NCBI RefSeq assembly: GCF_002257645.1 | Contig: NZ_NQMO01000005.1 | Coordinates: forward strand, 124,001 to 188,000 | Source of the DNA: Paenibacillus sp. XY044 | Lineage (GTDB): Bacteria > Bacillota > Bacilli > Paenibacillales > Paenibacillaceae | Direction of reading: 5' to 3' | Length of the DNA stretch: 64,000 bases | Shown here: piece after piece, positions 31,490-42,515 of the stretch | How positions within the stretch are numbered: the stretch's first letter is position 1 | How the letters are laid out: each line of letters opens with the position of its first letter | Made by a program: the position numbers and the translations under genes | Notes under the pieces: model-generated | Databases searched by the model: none | What the model was told of the DNA's origin: nothing | The model's input: only the letters and a program-made list of their open reading frames with translations

Positions 31490-34400
31490 ATGAAGAGCAT
31501 TATTAATTTTTCTTTGAACAATAAATTCGCCATCTGGATCCTGACGGTCATCGTCGCCGCTGCCGGCCTGTACAGCGGACTGGTGATGAAGCAGGAGACG
31601 ATTCCGAACATCAACATCCCGTTCCTTAGCGTGACCGCCGTCTATCCGGGAGCGGCGCCGGAAGGCGTCGTGAAGGATGTTACCATCCCGCTGGAACAGC
31701 GCCTGCAGAACGTGGACGGGGTCAAGAACGTCTCCTCCACGTCCATGGAGAACGCAGCCAACATCGCCATGGAATTCGATTACGGCACGGACCTGGATCA
31801 GGCCACGGCTGCTGTTCGGGAAGCGCTCAACGAAGTGACGCTGCCTGACGGCGCCCAGAAGCCGACGATCTCCAAGTTCAGCCTGAGCTCGTTTCCGGTC
31901 GTATCCCTCAGTGCATCCGACAGCTCGAGCGACCTGGAGGGTCTGACCAAAAACATTGAGAACGAAGTCGTGCCTGAACTGGAGAAAATTCCGGGCGTCG
32001 CTTCGGTCTCCGTATCCGGACAATATGTGAAGGATGTCCAGCTGACATTTAATAAAGAGAAGATGGCTCAGCTCGGCCTGTCCGAAGATACCGTCAAGGG
32101 CATCGTTCAAGGCTCTTCCGTACGGGTTCCGCTCGGTCTGTTCAATCTGGAGCAGTCCTCCAAAGCGGTTGTCGTGGACGGCAATATTACGACGCTCGAT
32201 GATTTGAAAAATCTGACGATCCCCGTCACGCCGGGAGCGGGCAGTGCGCAAGGACAGAGCGGCAATGCCGGCGCGGCCGGACAAGGTGCCGGCGCAGCAG
32301 GCGCAGGCAACGCTGCCGGTGCACCGGGAGGCAATGCCGGGGGAGCTGCGGCTTCCGTCCAAGGCGGCCAAGCCGGCGTTCCGACCGGCATTCCGACGGT
32401 GAAGCTCAGCGATATCGCCGACATCAAGGTGGTCGGCAGCGCGGAGTCGGTGTCCCGCACGAACGGCAAGGCCTCGATCGGCCTGCAGATCGTCAAGGAC
32501 AATGACGCCAATACGGTGGACGTAGTCAATGCCGTGAAGGACAAAGCCAAAGACCTCGAAGGCCAGTTCAAAGGCATGGAGCTTACGGTGCTGCTCGACC
32601 AGGGCAAACCGATCGAAGACTCCGTGGCGACGATGCTGGATAAAGCGGTCTTCGGCGCGCTCTTTGCCGTCATTATCATTCTGATCTTCCTGCGGAACAT
32701 TCGCTCCACGATCATCTCGATCCTGTCGATTCCGCTGTCGCTGCTGATCGCCCTGCTGATTCTGTGGCGGCTCGATATTACGCTCAACATGATGACGCTC
32801 GGCGCGATGACCGTCGCGATCGGCCGCGTCGTCGACGACTCCATCGTCGTCATCGAGAACATTTACCGCCGCTTGACCAGCAGCGGAGAGAAGCTTCGCG
32901 GACGCGAACTGATCCGCGAAGCGACGCGCGAAATGTTCGTTCCGATCCTGTCCTCGACGATCGTAACGATCGCGGTCTTCCTGCCGCTGGCATTCGTCAC
33001 CGGCATGGTCGGCGAGCTGTTCCTGCCGTTTGCGCTCACGATGGTGTTCGCTCTGCTGGCTTCCCTGCTCGTAGCGATCACACTCGTGCCGATGCTGGCA
33101 CACAGCTTGTTCAAGAAGGGCATCAAAGCCTCCAAGCAGCATGATCACGACAAGCCGGGCCGGATGGCCCGCGGCTATCAGCGGATTCTGAACTGGGCCT
33201 TGTCCCACAAACTGATCACGTTCGGATCGGCGGTCATTCTGCTCGTGGCGAGCTTCTTCCTGACACCGCTGATCGGCACCAGCTTCCTGCCGGACCAGGA
33301 AGACAAATACGTAATGGTGACCTACTCTCCGGAACCTGGCGCTCAGCTGGAAACCGTAGAGAAGCGTGCACTTGAGGCTGAGAAATATATTCTGAGCCAG
33401 CCGAACATTGACAAGATGCAGTACTCCGTCGGTGGCAGCGGCAATCCGCTGGCCGGAGGCTCGTCGTCCAACTCAGGTCTGTTCTATGTAGAGTACAACA
33501 AAGATACGAAAGACTTCGAGGACGTGAAGAAGAACCTCGTAGAAGGTTTGAAGAAACAAGTGTCCACCGGAGAATGGAACGTTATGGACATGTCCGGCGG
33601 CATGGGCGGAAGCTCGCTCAGCGTCAGCGTCTACGGCAACAGCCTGGACGATATCAAGCCGGTCTCCGAGCAAATCCTGAAACTGGTGCAAGCGGACACG
33701 GAAGATTTTGAAAAGGCAAAATCTAGCCTTACCAAAGCGTACGACCAATACACGATCGTAGCGGATCAGCAAAAGCTCAGCTCGATGGGCTTGACGGCCG
33801 GCCAAATCGCTATGAAGCTGAGCCCGGTCCGCGAGCGTCCGGTGCTGACCGAAGTGACGGTCGACAACAAAGACTACAAAGTTTATATCGAAACCGACAA
33901 CAAGGAATACAAGAGCATCAACGACATTGAGAACGAAACGGTTCAGTCGCCGCTGGGCATGAACGTTCCGATTAAAGACGTTGCCAAAGTGGAAAAAGGC
34001 ACGTCGCCGGATACGATCACCCGCAACGACGGCAAAATGGTCGTGGATGTTTCGGCCAACATCGTCACCTCCAACGTCGGCAAGGCTTCTTCGGACCTGC
34101 AAAAGGAAATCGACAAGATCGATTTGCCGGACGGCGTTGAAGTTAAATTCGGCGGCACCACCGAGCAGATCAACGATACGTTCACTCAGCTCGGCCTGGC
34201 CATGGCTGCGGCGATTGCCATCGTCTACTTCGTGCTCGTCGTGACCTTCGGCGGCGGCCTGGCGCCGTTTGCGATCCTGTTCTCCCTGCCGTTTACGATC
34301 ATTGGCGGACTTGTCGGCCTCTGGATCGGCGGAGAGACGCTGAACGTATCCGCCCTGATGGGTGCCCTGATGCTGATCGGTATCGTCGTTACCAACGCGA

Positions 34401-34693
34401 TCGTCCTGATCGACCGGGTTATTCACAAGGAACGCGAAGGCTTGTCGACGCGCGAAGCGCTGCTGGAAGCCGGAGCCACCCGTCTCCGTCCGATTCTGAT
34501 GACGGCGCTCGCCACCATCGGCGCCCTGCTGCCGCTCGTATCGGGACTGGAGAACAGTGCCGGCATCATCTCCAGAGGTCTCGGCATCACGGTTATCGGC
34601 GGTTTGGTCAGCTCCACGCTGCTGACGCTGGTTATCGTACCGGTTGTGTATGAGTTCCTGATGAAATTCCGCAAACCGAAACTAGAAGATTAA
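31490..34693 (+). CDS. RND-family efflux transporter, SwrC/AcrB-like
   Basis: A 1067-residue inner-membrane pump of the HAE1-like RND family, with 12 helices and two large outer loops. It begins MKSIINFSLNNKFAIWILT. The proton-relay Asp pair is in VAIGRVVDDSIVVIENIYRR near residue 450. Gram-positive members such as B. subtilis SwrC (YerP) act without an outer-membrane partner and handle surfactin and other amphiphiles. An unusual Gly/Ala/Gln-rich stretch of about 55 residues (about 246-300) interrupts the first outer loop. A strong terminator follows at 34706. Drugs or lipopeptides are possible substrates; none is shown. Confidence 0.95.
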   Translation: MKSIINFSLNNKFAIWILTVIVAAAGLYSGLVMKQETIPNINIPFLSVTAVYPGAAPEGVVKDVTIPLEQRLQNVDGVKNVSSTSMENAANIAMEFDYGTDLDQATAAVREALNEVTLPDGAQKPTISKFSLSSFPVVSLSASDSSSDLEGLTKNIENEVVPELEKIPGVASVSVSGQYVKDVQLTFNKEKMAQLGLSEDTVKGIVQGSSVRVPLGLFNLEQSSKAVVVDGNITTLDDLKNLTIPVTPGAGSAQGQSGNAGAAGQGAGAAGAGNAAGAPGGNAGGAAASVQGGQAGVPTGIPTVKLSDIADIKVVGSAESVSRTNGKASIGLQIVKDNDANTVDVVNAVKDKAKDLEGQFKGMELTVLLDQGKPIEDSVATMLDKAVFGALFAVIIILIFLRNIRSTIISILSIPLSLLIALLILWRLDITLNMMTLGAMTVAIGRVVDDSIVVIENIYRRLTSSGEKLRGRELIREATREMFVPILSSTIVTIAVFLPLAFVTGMVGELFLPFALTMVFALLASLLVAITLVPMLAHSLFKKGIKASKQHDHDKPGRMARGYQRILNWALSHKLITFGSAVILLVASFFLTPLIGTSFLPDQEDKYVMVTYSPEPGAQLETVEKRALEAEKYILSQPNIDKMQYSVGGSGNPLAGGSSSNSGLFYVEYNKDTKDFEDVKKNLVEGLKKQVSTGEWNVMDMSGGMGGSSLSVSVYGNSLDDIKPVSEQILKLVQADTEDFEKAKSSLTKAYDQYTIVADQQKLSSMGLTAGQIAMKLSPVRERPVLTEVTVDNKDYKVYIETDNKEYKSINDIENETVQSPLGMNVPIKDVAKVEKGTSPDTITRNDGKMVVDVSANIVTSNVGKASSDLQKEIDKIDLPDGVEVKFGGTTEQINDTFTQLGLAMAAAIAIVYFVLVVTFGGGLAPFAILFSLPFTIIGGLVGLWIGGETLNVSALMGALMLIGIVVTNAIVLIDRVIHKEREGLSTREALLEAGATRLRPILMTALATIGALLPLVSGLENSAGIISRGLGITVIGGLVSSTLLTLVIVPVVYEFLMKFRKPKLED

Positions 34694-34705
34694 TTCTTCT
34701 AAAAC

Positions 34706-34753
34706 AAAAGGACGTGCTTCTTTCCCTGAAAGGGAAAAAGCACGTCCTTTTTC
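34706..34753 (+). terminator. Terminator of the TetR-RND operon
   Basis: AAAAGGACGTGCTT...CTTTCCCT-GAA-AGGGAAA...AGCACGTCCTTTTT, a long stem with a T-run. Confidence 0.92.
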
Positions 34754-34830
34754 TATGTCGCTTCGGCTTGCCCCGAAACCTAACCCATACATAAAATCTG
34801 ATTATACAGGCAAATTACAAAAATCCTGTT

Positions 34831-35466
34831 TTAAGAAAGACCCGTCATGGCACGCTTGTAGTCTGCCGGTTCATTCATATTATAGAAGACCTTGTCCGCA
34901 CCGGGCCCCAGCTCTTGGACCAGCTCCTCTTCGGAGACATAGCGCACCTTCAGCTGATCCAGCCATCCCGTCAGGCGCAGCTGGCCGGATGATAAGCACA
35001 GCTCCAAGGACGGCATGACGCTGCAATGATAGGCGGCCAGCAGCGGTTGAATGCGCCCTCCCGATACCGGGACGATGGCCTGCAAGCCGTCCTCATCCTC
35101 CGGAGCCGCTAACGCTTCTCCTGCCTTCCGTGCCAGAAGATGAAAGACCTCTTTCGTTACAAAAGGCAAATCACAAGCCGTAACGATGCTCCAAGGCGTG
35201 GCTGCAGCATGCAGTCCGGCATCCAGCCCTGACAGGGGACCCTGCCCCGGATAACGGTCATGAACCACTTCCTTGCCCAGGAACGCATATTTTTCGTCAT
35301 CATTGGCCGAAATGAGGATGCTTGAAGCAGCCGGCGACATCATGCGGATGACCCGCTCGATCACCGCTTCACCGTTCACGCTCAGCAATGCTTTATCGGT
35401 ACCCATTCGGCTGGATCGGCCCCCGGCCAGCAGGATTCCGGTCATATTCATCATCGTTCGTCTCAT
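34831..35466 (-). CDS. mobA: Molybdenum cofactor guanylyltransferase MobA
   Basis: Adds GMP to molybdopterin to form the MGD cofactor of bis-MGD enzymes. The N-terminal nucleotide-binding segment GILLAGGRSSRMGTDKALL and the metal-binding TACDLPFVTKEVF are both present. About 211 residues, the usual length. I chose the ATG at 35466 (MRRTMM) with GGAGGGG upstream; the frame extends to 35496 without a ribosome site, and a Met four residues later is also possible. A molybdopterin oxidoreductase that would use MGD is encoded at 43956. No other molybdopterin genes are in the window. Confidence 0.95.
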   Translation of the reverse strand: MRRTMMNMTGILLAGGRSSRMGTDKALLSVNGEAVIERVIRMMSPAASSILISANDDEKYAFLGKEVVHDRYPGQGPLSGLDAGLHAAATPWSIVTACDLPFVTKEVFHLLARKAGEALAAPEDEDGLQAIVPVSGGRIQPLLAAYHCSVMPSLELCLSSGQLRLTGWLDQLKVRYVSEEELVQELGPGADKVFYNMNEPADYKRAMTGLS

Positions 35467-35744
35467 CTCCCCTCCGTTACATGCGCTTGTAGGCAACTTA
35501 GGTCCTATTTTTCATACATTTAAAGTACGGCCAAATAAATTATGGTTTAATTCTCAAAAGTTGGTTTGTATCCCTTTTCAACAAATGATAAAGTGGGATT
35601 GGCAGTCTTTAAAACGCCGCTTACGATATGGAATGAACAGAAGAATTTCAAATTTCGCGCACGAAACGGATCATCGGAAGATTACAACGCAGAACTTCAG
35701 TTCAATCTATATATTAGCAAACGGCCGGAAAGGAATGTGCTAGC

Positions 35745-36983
35745 GTGCAGGAAAACGTAAGCAAGCCGTCTTCGTTAACGTCGCTTAAGGCGTTCAACTT
35801 TTTAATCTACGGCACCATGGTGATATTCACCAGCTATTTTCAATTATACCTGCAGGATGCGGGAATGAACAAACTGGAAATCGGCAGCCTGATGGCACTG
35901 GGGCCGCTGATCTCCCTGCTGGCCAATCCGGTCTGGACGTTTGCCAGTGAACGCCTGCAGGATACCAAGCGCAGTCTGCTTCTCATGATGGCGGGTACCC
36001 TGCTGCTGACTCAATTTGTGTTTCATGCCGATACGTTTACGATGATTTATGTAGCCATGATGCTATTTTTCTTCTTTCAAAGCCCGATGTTTGCGCAGAG
36101 CAACACGCTGATTCTCGGCTATATTCCGGATCAGCCGCACCGGTTCGGCGCGTTCCGGATGTGGGGCTCCATCGGCTGGGCGGTGACGGCGGTGGCGGCC
36201 GGCCTCTTCCTCGACCGGATCGGAATTTCCCGCCTTTCCTTTGTATTTACGGGAATTCTCGTCCTGGCGATCGTGTCCGTCCTGCTCCTGCCTCCGCTCA
36301 AACGGACTTCCGAGACGCCGCCGATGCGCCTTCGGGGCTTCGGCAAATTTGCGGCGAACCGTTATTTTATCGCTTTTATCGTTCTGGGGATGGCCGTTTC
36401 CGTCCCGACCTTCATGAACAATACGTTTATGTCGCTCTACATAACGGAACTGGGAGGATCGAAAACGGTCGTGGGACTGGCCGTCTTCCTGTCATCCATT
36501 CTGGAGATCGGCGTGCTGATTCTGTTCAATCGATATCTAAGGCGTAAATTATCCACGCTTGTGGGATGCCTCTCCTTGGTGAGTCTTCTGTTCGTCCTGC
36601 GCTGGCAGCTGATGGCCGGCGCCACGCACCCGGTCGAAATCGCCGTGATTCAGATCCTGCACAGCATCACCTTCGGCGGTTTCTTCTTTGTCGGAACCCA
36701 GGTGGTCCGCCTGTTGACGCCGGCTCCCTTCCGCGGACCCGCTCAGGCGCTATACACGCTCACTTGGGGCGGCATCTCCGGCATGATCGGCAGCCTGGCC
36801 GGCGGCTGGCTGTTCCAAAACTTCGGCGGCGCGGCCATGTACAAGATTGGCGAGATGCTGGCACTCATCGGCGCTGCCGGCTTCGGGATTATGTGGTACT
36901 GGATTCGCGTGCAGCATCATACCCATGCGGATACTGCCGGAGCCGCAACCGGGCCTGCCGGCGATGATGATACACCGTTCTAA
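35745..36983 (+). CDS. Major facilitator superfamily transporter, PPP/nucleoside-permease type
   Basis: A 412-residue, 12-helix MFS protein. It has YLQDAGMNKLEIGSLMALGPLISL near residue 35 and the conserved RFGAFRMWGSIGWAV block near 133, which is typical of the MFS_1-like (3-phenylpropionate permease, YwbF-type) group. The GTG at 35745 follows AAAGGA. It is divergent from mobA with a 278-base gap. The substrate is unknown. Confidence 0.9.
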   Translation: MQENVSKPSSLTSLKAFNFLIYGTMVIFTSYFQLYLQDAGMNKLEIGSLMALGPLISLLANPVWTFASERLQDTKRSLLLMMAGTLLLTQFVFHADTFTMIYVAMMLFFFFQSPMFAQSNTLILGYIPDQPHRFGAFRMWGSIGWAVTAVAAGLFLDRIGISRLSFVFTGILVLAIVSVLLLPPLKRTSETPPMRLRGFGKFAANRYFIAFIVLGMAVSVPTFMNNTFMSLYITELGGSKTVVGLAVFLSSILEIGVLILFNRYLRRKLSTLVGCLSLVSLLFVLRWQLMAGATHPVEIAVIQILHSITFGGFFFVGTQVVRLLTPAPFRGPAQALYTLTWGGISGMIGSLAGGWLFQNFGGAAMYKIGEMLALIGAAGFGIMWYWIRVQHHTHADTAGAATGPAGDDDTPF

Positions 36984-37052
36984 AGAAGCTGGATCCGATC
37001 TACCGGGCCAGTCTGGAACATAAGAGAACTAAAGCAAGCTAAGCCTAAATGA

Positions 37053-37094
37053 AAAGCCAGCCGCTGGATGATTTGCATCTGCGGCTGGCTTTTT
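37053..37094 (+). terminator. Terminator between the MFS gene and glnS
   Basis: AAAAGCCAGCCGC pairs with GCGGCTGGCTTTTT around a long loop. It serves the plus-strand MFS gene and could also help end glnS transcription on the other strand. Confidence 0.88.
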
Positions 37095-37151
37095 AATGAT
37101 ATCATTCGATCGCTCCCGGTCCTACGCATTGGTTCCTGCACCGCTCCCGCC

Positions 37152-38861
<1,710 letters not shown>

Positions 38862-39108
38862 AAAGTCTTCTCTACAGATAGACTTCGTCCATCTTATTCT
38901 CTGTATAAAGCTCGTTTCATATAAATATACCTGTAATGCCGGGAGAGTTCAATCATTCGCGCCTCTCTCCCCTTTTACGTGATCGCGAAGCCTTCTACAT
39001 CCTTCCCCAATCCAGGGATAAACATGAAAATTGGGGCTAATACCATTTTGACGCCATTTGAGGAATAAGGTAGCATGGAAATAAAAGCCGAAAGGGGCCT
39101 AAAAACAT

Positions 39109-39363
39109 ATGCGATCGATGAAGCTGACGAAAGAACAGCGGGACCAGGCGATTCAGCAGATCCAGCAGTTTTTCGAGAATGAACGCGGGGAAGCGATCGG
39201 TGAGCTGGGAGCGGACGGTGTGCTGGACTTCTTCATGTCGCACATCGCTCCGCATGTGTACAACCAGGCGCTGAGCGACTGCCGCCATGTGGTCAGCCAG
39301 AGAATGATATCCCTGGAAGACGATATATACGCATTGGAACAAAAGGCTAAACCGTCCCGTTAA
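39109..39363 (+). CDS. DUF2164 family protein
   Basis: An 84-residue, mostly helical soluble protein of the DUF2164 family, function unknown. The family block KEQRDQAIQQIQQFFENERGE at the start and FMSHIAPHVYNQALSD in the middle are clear. The ATG at 39109 follows AAAGGGG; a second ATG lies at 39118. It stands alone ahead of an acetyltransferase gene in the same direction. Confidence 0.88.
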   Translation: MRSMKLTKEQRDQAIQQIQQFFENERGEAIGELGADGVLDFFMSHIAPHVYNQALSDCRHVVSQRMISLEDDIYALEQKAKPSR

Positions 39364-39456
39364 GTAAGAGGGGAGAAGTGAAAACACATGGTTGGTTACA
39401 TCTATAAGCTGGCCGCCAATTTCGCCGATCTTGGGAAAAGAAAGAGGGATTCACTG

Positions 39457-40005
39457 ATGTTTACATACGCACTTGATGACCAAATTGAGCTCAGGCCCCT
39501 GGCGCTGCAGCATGCCCGCCCGCTGTTTCACTTGACCGACCGGTCCCGCGACCGGCTGCGCGAATGGCTCCCTTGGGTGGATGCCATCCGCGAAGTGGAG
39601 CATACGGCCAATTTTGTGAAAAACGCCATTAAGCAGGGGGCCGAAAACGGCGGCATTACCGCCGGCATTTGGGTAAACGATGAAATCGCCGGTCTGATCA
39701 GCTACCATCAGATCGACTGGAACAACCGCTCCGTCAGCATCGGCTACTGGCTGGGCAAGGAATTTGAAGGCAATGGCATCATGACCAGCGCCTGCCGGAC
39801 CTTCGTCGATTATGCCTTGATGGACTTGGATCTCAACCGGGTCGAGATCCGCTGTGCAACGGGCAACAACCGCAGCCGCGCGATCCCCGAACGGCTGGGG
39901 TTCGTTCTCGAGGGAATCGTCCGCGAGGCGGAGAAGCTGCCCCAAGGTTACGTAAATCACGCCGTCTATGGGATGGTGCAAAGCGAATGGAAGCTGATTC
40001 GATAG
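39457..40005 (+). CDS. GNAT acetyltransferase, RimL/YdaF-like
   Basis: A 182-residue N-acetyltransferase of the RimJ/RimL group. It begins MFTYALDDQIELRPL, very like B. subtilis YdaF, and has SIGYWLGKEFEGNGIMTSACR (the acetyl-CoA binding loop), LDLNRVEIRCATGNNRSRAIPE and LGFVLEG. I chose ATG 39457 by homology to YdaF. A longer frame from 39388 adds 23 residues with no counterpart. The substrate is unknown, perhaps a ribosomal protein or an amine. Confidence 0.92.
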   Translation: MFTYALDDQIELRPLALQHARPLFHLTDRSRDRLREWLPWVDAIREVEHTANFVKNAIKQGAENGGITAGIWVNDEIAGLISYHQIDWNNRSVSIGYWLGKEFEGNGIMTSACRTFVDYALMDLDLNRVEIRCATGNNRSRAIPERLGFVLEGIVREAEKLPQGYVNHAVYGMVQSEWKLIR

Positions 40006-40037
40006 CCCGTTTTGAAACCCCTTCCCCCAAAACAGAC

Positions 40038-40084
40038 AAAATGCCGCCGCTCCTGGCCCAACGGACAGGAAGCGGCGGCATTTT
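40038..40084. terminator. Bidirectional terminator between the acetyltransferase and MOSC genes
   Basis: AAAATGCCGCCGCT pairs with AGCGGCGGCATTTT, with a second inner stem TCCTG/CAGGA. Runs of T on one side and A on the other let it act on both convergent genes. Confidence 0.88.
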
Positions 40085-40174
40085 GCGGTACGATGCAGCG
40101 ATCACTTCAGCGATGTCAAGACGTGCCACCGCTGATAAACTGGGCTGTCGGCGGCCTAGCCGAAGCATGTCCGG

Positions 40175-40837
40175 TTAAGCCAGCCAATTACTAAATTGCT
40201 CCTTCACATTAGGAGCGAGAGCTTCCACTTGAAGCATCCGGGCGATCTCGTCCCGATCCGCCCGTTTGCGGCCCAGCGCCAGCTGGCGTAAAACCGCAGC
40301 CACCGTCGTCACGCCGTCCGGGTGAGATTCACGCTTGACGATGGACGATTGGCTGTCCAGCATCCCTTCCTGGAGCACGCGGAGATAAAACCCGCTGTAC
40401 CCGGTATCCAGCACCCGTGCCGGGAAGTCGGTCACCCCATGCTTGCTGGCGATTTTGAAGCAGGGAAATCGCGGCTGGGCGACCTGCATGACCGTCCCGC
40501 CGATTTCATAAATATCGCCGATGCAAACCTCTTCTTCCAGCAGACCGGAAACGGTCAAATTCTCGCCAAAGGCCGGGCACTCCATCGAAATACCCAGCTC
40601 CCGCTCCCAATATGCGTAATGCTCCACAGGATAGACGCACACGGCCTTGTCCGGTCCGCCATGATTTTTCAAGTCGGCTTGGCCGTCCCCGTCCATCTGC
40701 GTGCGTCCGACGAACACTTCTCCTTCTATCGGGCGCTTATGTATACCGGTCGTGAGCGGTTTGCCCATATACTCTACCGTCATCGGCTTGCCGACGTTAA
40801 CCGATACGATCCGGTAAGCGGTATCTACCTGATTCAT
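40175..40837 (-). CDS. MOSC domain protein, YiiM/YflK-like
   Basis: A 220-residue MOSC-domain protein. The domain (residues 10-180) has DGDGQADLKNHGGPDKAVCVYP, FGENLTVSGL and QPRFPCFKIASKHG with the conserved cysteine, which in the family carries or contacts the molybdenum cofactor. YiiM relatives reduce N-hydroxylated bases. The ATG at 40837 follows GGAGGG. Given mobA and a molybdopterin enzyme in the window, molybdenum cofactor metabolism is active here. Activity of this member is inferred only. Confidence 0.9.
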   Translation of the reverse strand: MNQVDTAYRIVSVNVGKPMTVEYMGKPLTTGIHKRPIEGEVFVGRTQMDGDGQADLKNHGGPDKAVCVYPVEHYAYWERELGISMECPAFGENLTVSGLLEEEVCIGDIYEIGGTVMQVAQPRFPCFKIASKHGVTDFPARVLDTGYSGFYLRVLQEGMLDSQSSIVKRESHPDGVTTVAAVLRQLALGRKRADRDEIARMLQVEALAPNVKEQFSNWLA

Positions 40838-40929
40838 TGCGGCTTCCCTCCAAATTGACCATCATGCTTCCATCATAGCAGATGGGGGTGTGCCGGGACA
40901 AAAGAATCTTACAGGGGCTGAGATGCCCC

Positions 40930-41715
40930 TTAGAGAGCCTGTACCAACCCGCCATCAATGACAAGGGTTGTTCCGGTAATATAGGTGTTGGCACCCGATA
41001 ACAGGAACACGACGCCCTTGGCGAATTCCTCAGGCGTTCCGTACCGTCCGAGCGGAATTTCGCTCTGGGACTGCTCCATGATCTCTTCCGCGCTGACACC
41101 CTTCGCTTCCGCATTCGATTCGTTCAGCTGGATGATCCGGTCGGTCTCGATCCGCCCCGGAGCCACCGTGTTCACCAAAATTCCGTATTGAGCCAGTTCC
41201 TGGGACAAAGACTTGCTCATGCCGGCTACGCCGTTGCGGAAGGTATTGGACAAAATGAGGCCCGGAATCGGCTGCTTGATCGAGGTGGACGTCAAATTGA
41301 CGACATGCCCGCCGAGGTCCTTCATATGCGGGAGCACCTCCCGGATCATCCGGACATAGCTGAGCAGGTTCAGCTGGAAGGCCTTCTCCCAGTCTTCGTC
41401 CGTCAGCATTTCGAAAGTTCCCGGAGACGGACCTCCTCCGTTATTGACCAATATATCGATGCGGCCGAATTTTTCGGCCGTATAACGCACCATTGCTTCC
41501 ACTTCATGCGGAATCGTAATGTCCGCCGCATAATATTCCACCACGCCGCTGCCGAGCTTCTGCAGCTCCTGCTGTACCGCCTCCAGCTTGCCGTCGCTGC
41601 GGCTGACCAGCATGACATCGGCTCCTTCTCGCACCAGTTCAGCGGCGATCGCTTTGCCCAGTCCTTGACTGGATGCAATGACAAGCGCTTTTTTACCCTC
41701 AAGATGAAGATCCAT
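40930..41715 (-). CDS. SDR-family protein with altered catalytic site
   Basis: A 261-residue short-chain dehydrogenase/reductase fold protein. The nucleotide-binding motif is present in altered form, VIASSQGLGKAIA (residues 12-24), with NNGGGP at 91-96. The usual Ser-x12-Tyr-x3-Lys is not conserved: Ser143 is there, but the Tyr and Lys positions are Ser156 and Arg160 (LSNTFR). A known SDR subgroup has this form (for example relatives annotated as B. subtilis YvrD-like), so the gene is probably intact, but normal SDR catalysis is doubtful. The ATG at 41715 follows AGAGGGG. The C-terminal GTTLVIDGG is typical. Confidence 0.9.
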   Translation of the reverse strand: MDLHLEGKKALVIASSQGLGKAIAAELVREGADVMLVSRSDGKLEAVQQELQKLGSGVVEYYAADITIPHEVEAMVRYTAEKFGRIDILVNNGGGPSPGTFEMLTDEDWEKAFQLNLLSYVRMIREVLPHMKDLGGHVVNLTSTSIKQPIPGLILSNTFRNGVAGMSKSLSQELAQYGILVNTVAPGRIETDRIIQLNESNAEAKGVSAEEIMEQSQSEIPLGRYGTPEEFAKGVVFLLSGANTYITGTTLVIDGGLVQAL

Positions 41716-41829
41716 TCTCTTATGACCCCTCTTCTAAAAATTCTGCTATACCCTTATAAACTGATCATTCGGGGATGAAACCATTCGAATTCTTGAATGC
41801 TGCTGATGACAACCGGATAATCATATTAT

Positions 41830-41863
41830 AAAAAGGAACCTCCACCGAGTGAAAGTCCCTTTT
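41830..41863 (-). terminator. Probable weak terminator after the acetyltransferase gene at 41953
   Basis: Minus strand AAAGGGAC ... GTTCCTTTTT; the 8-base stem has one mismatch. It is 90 bases past the stop. Confidence 0.5.
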
Positions 41864-41952
41864 GTACCGTTTTATATCGGGCAGATTGACTAATTATGCA
41901 CAAAAAATGTAATATCATGGAATTTTCTAGGACGGATAGCCCCATAGCCCCA

Positions 41953-42456
41953 TTAGGGGCGTGCCAGAAAGCAGCCCATCAAAATATCATCGACATCACG
42001 GCCGCTGATACAAAATTCCCGTTCCAGGCAGCCCTCCTGCACAAATCCGCACTTGCGGTAAAAGGCGATGGCCCCGGGATTGGAGGACAGAACACGCAGT
42101 CTCAGCTTCCTCTTCCCTTGCCCCTGCGCCCATTGCTTTCCGGCCTCGATCAGCCTGGATCCGATCCCCTCCTGCTGATAATCGGGATGAACCGCAATGT
42201 TGATTTCACAAACATGGCTGTTGCTGGAAAGCCCCGTAGCCGGACGGAATCCGATGTATCCGCACAGCACGCCGTCCACCACGGCCACCAACTGGGAACC
42301 CGGCGGGCAATGACGCAGATAATCTTCCCGGGAGGCCCAGCGGAGCGGCTCCGGAGCGGTCAACTCGTTCCACACGAGGGCGTCGATATCCATCAGCGCC
42401 TGAGCGTCCCTCATTTCAGAGAGGCGGATGGTCAAAACACGATGTTCGGATCGCAT
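41953..42456 (-). CDS. GNAT acetyltransferase
   Basis: A 167-residue GNAT protein. The acetyl-CoA binding motif A is INIAVHPDYQQEGIGSRLI near residue 90, with LRVLSSNPGAIAFYRKCGF following. The substrate is unknown. The ATG at 42456 follows GAGGTGAA. It sits 60 bases beyond the MFS gene upstream (stop at 42516) in the same direction and could be cotranscribed. Confidence 0.9.
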   Translation of the reverse strand: MRSEHRVLTIRLSEMRDAQALMDIDALVWNELTAPEPLRWASREDYLRHCPPGSQLVAVVDGVLCGYIGFRPATGLSSNSHVCEINIAVHPDYQQEGIGSRLIEAGKQWAQGQGKRKLRLRVLSSNPGAIAFYRKCGFVQEGCLEREFCISGRDVDDILMGCFLARP

Positions 42457-42515
42457 AACAGCTTCACCTCGATTGATTATAAACTAGGACTTGGTTTGGG
42501 GTTCTCAAGTCACCG

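Noticed and set aside
31292..33208. Long minus-strand open frame of 638 codons
   Set aside because: It lies antisense to the RND pump gene and has Arg/His/Asp-rich sequence with no family features.
35566..35760. Plus-strand open frame of 64 codons before the MFS gene
   Set aside because: No ribosome site or recognised similarity; it runs into the start of the MFS gene.
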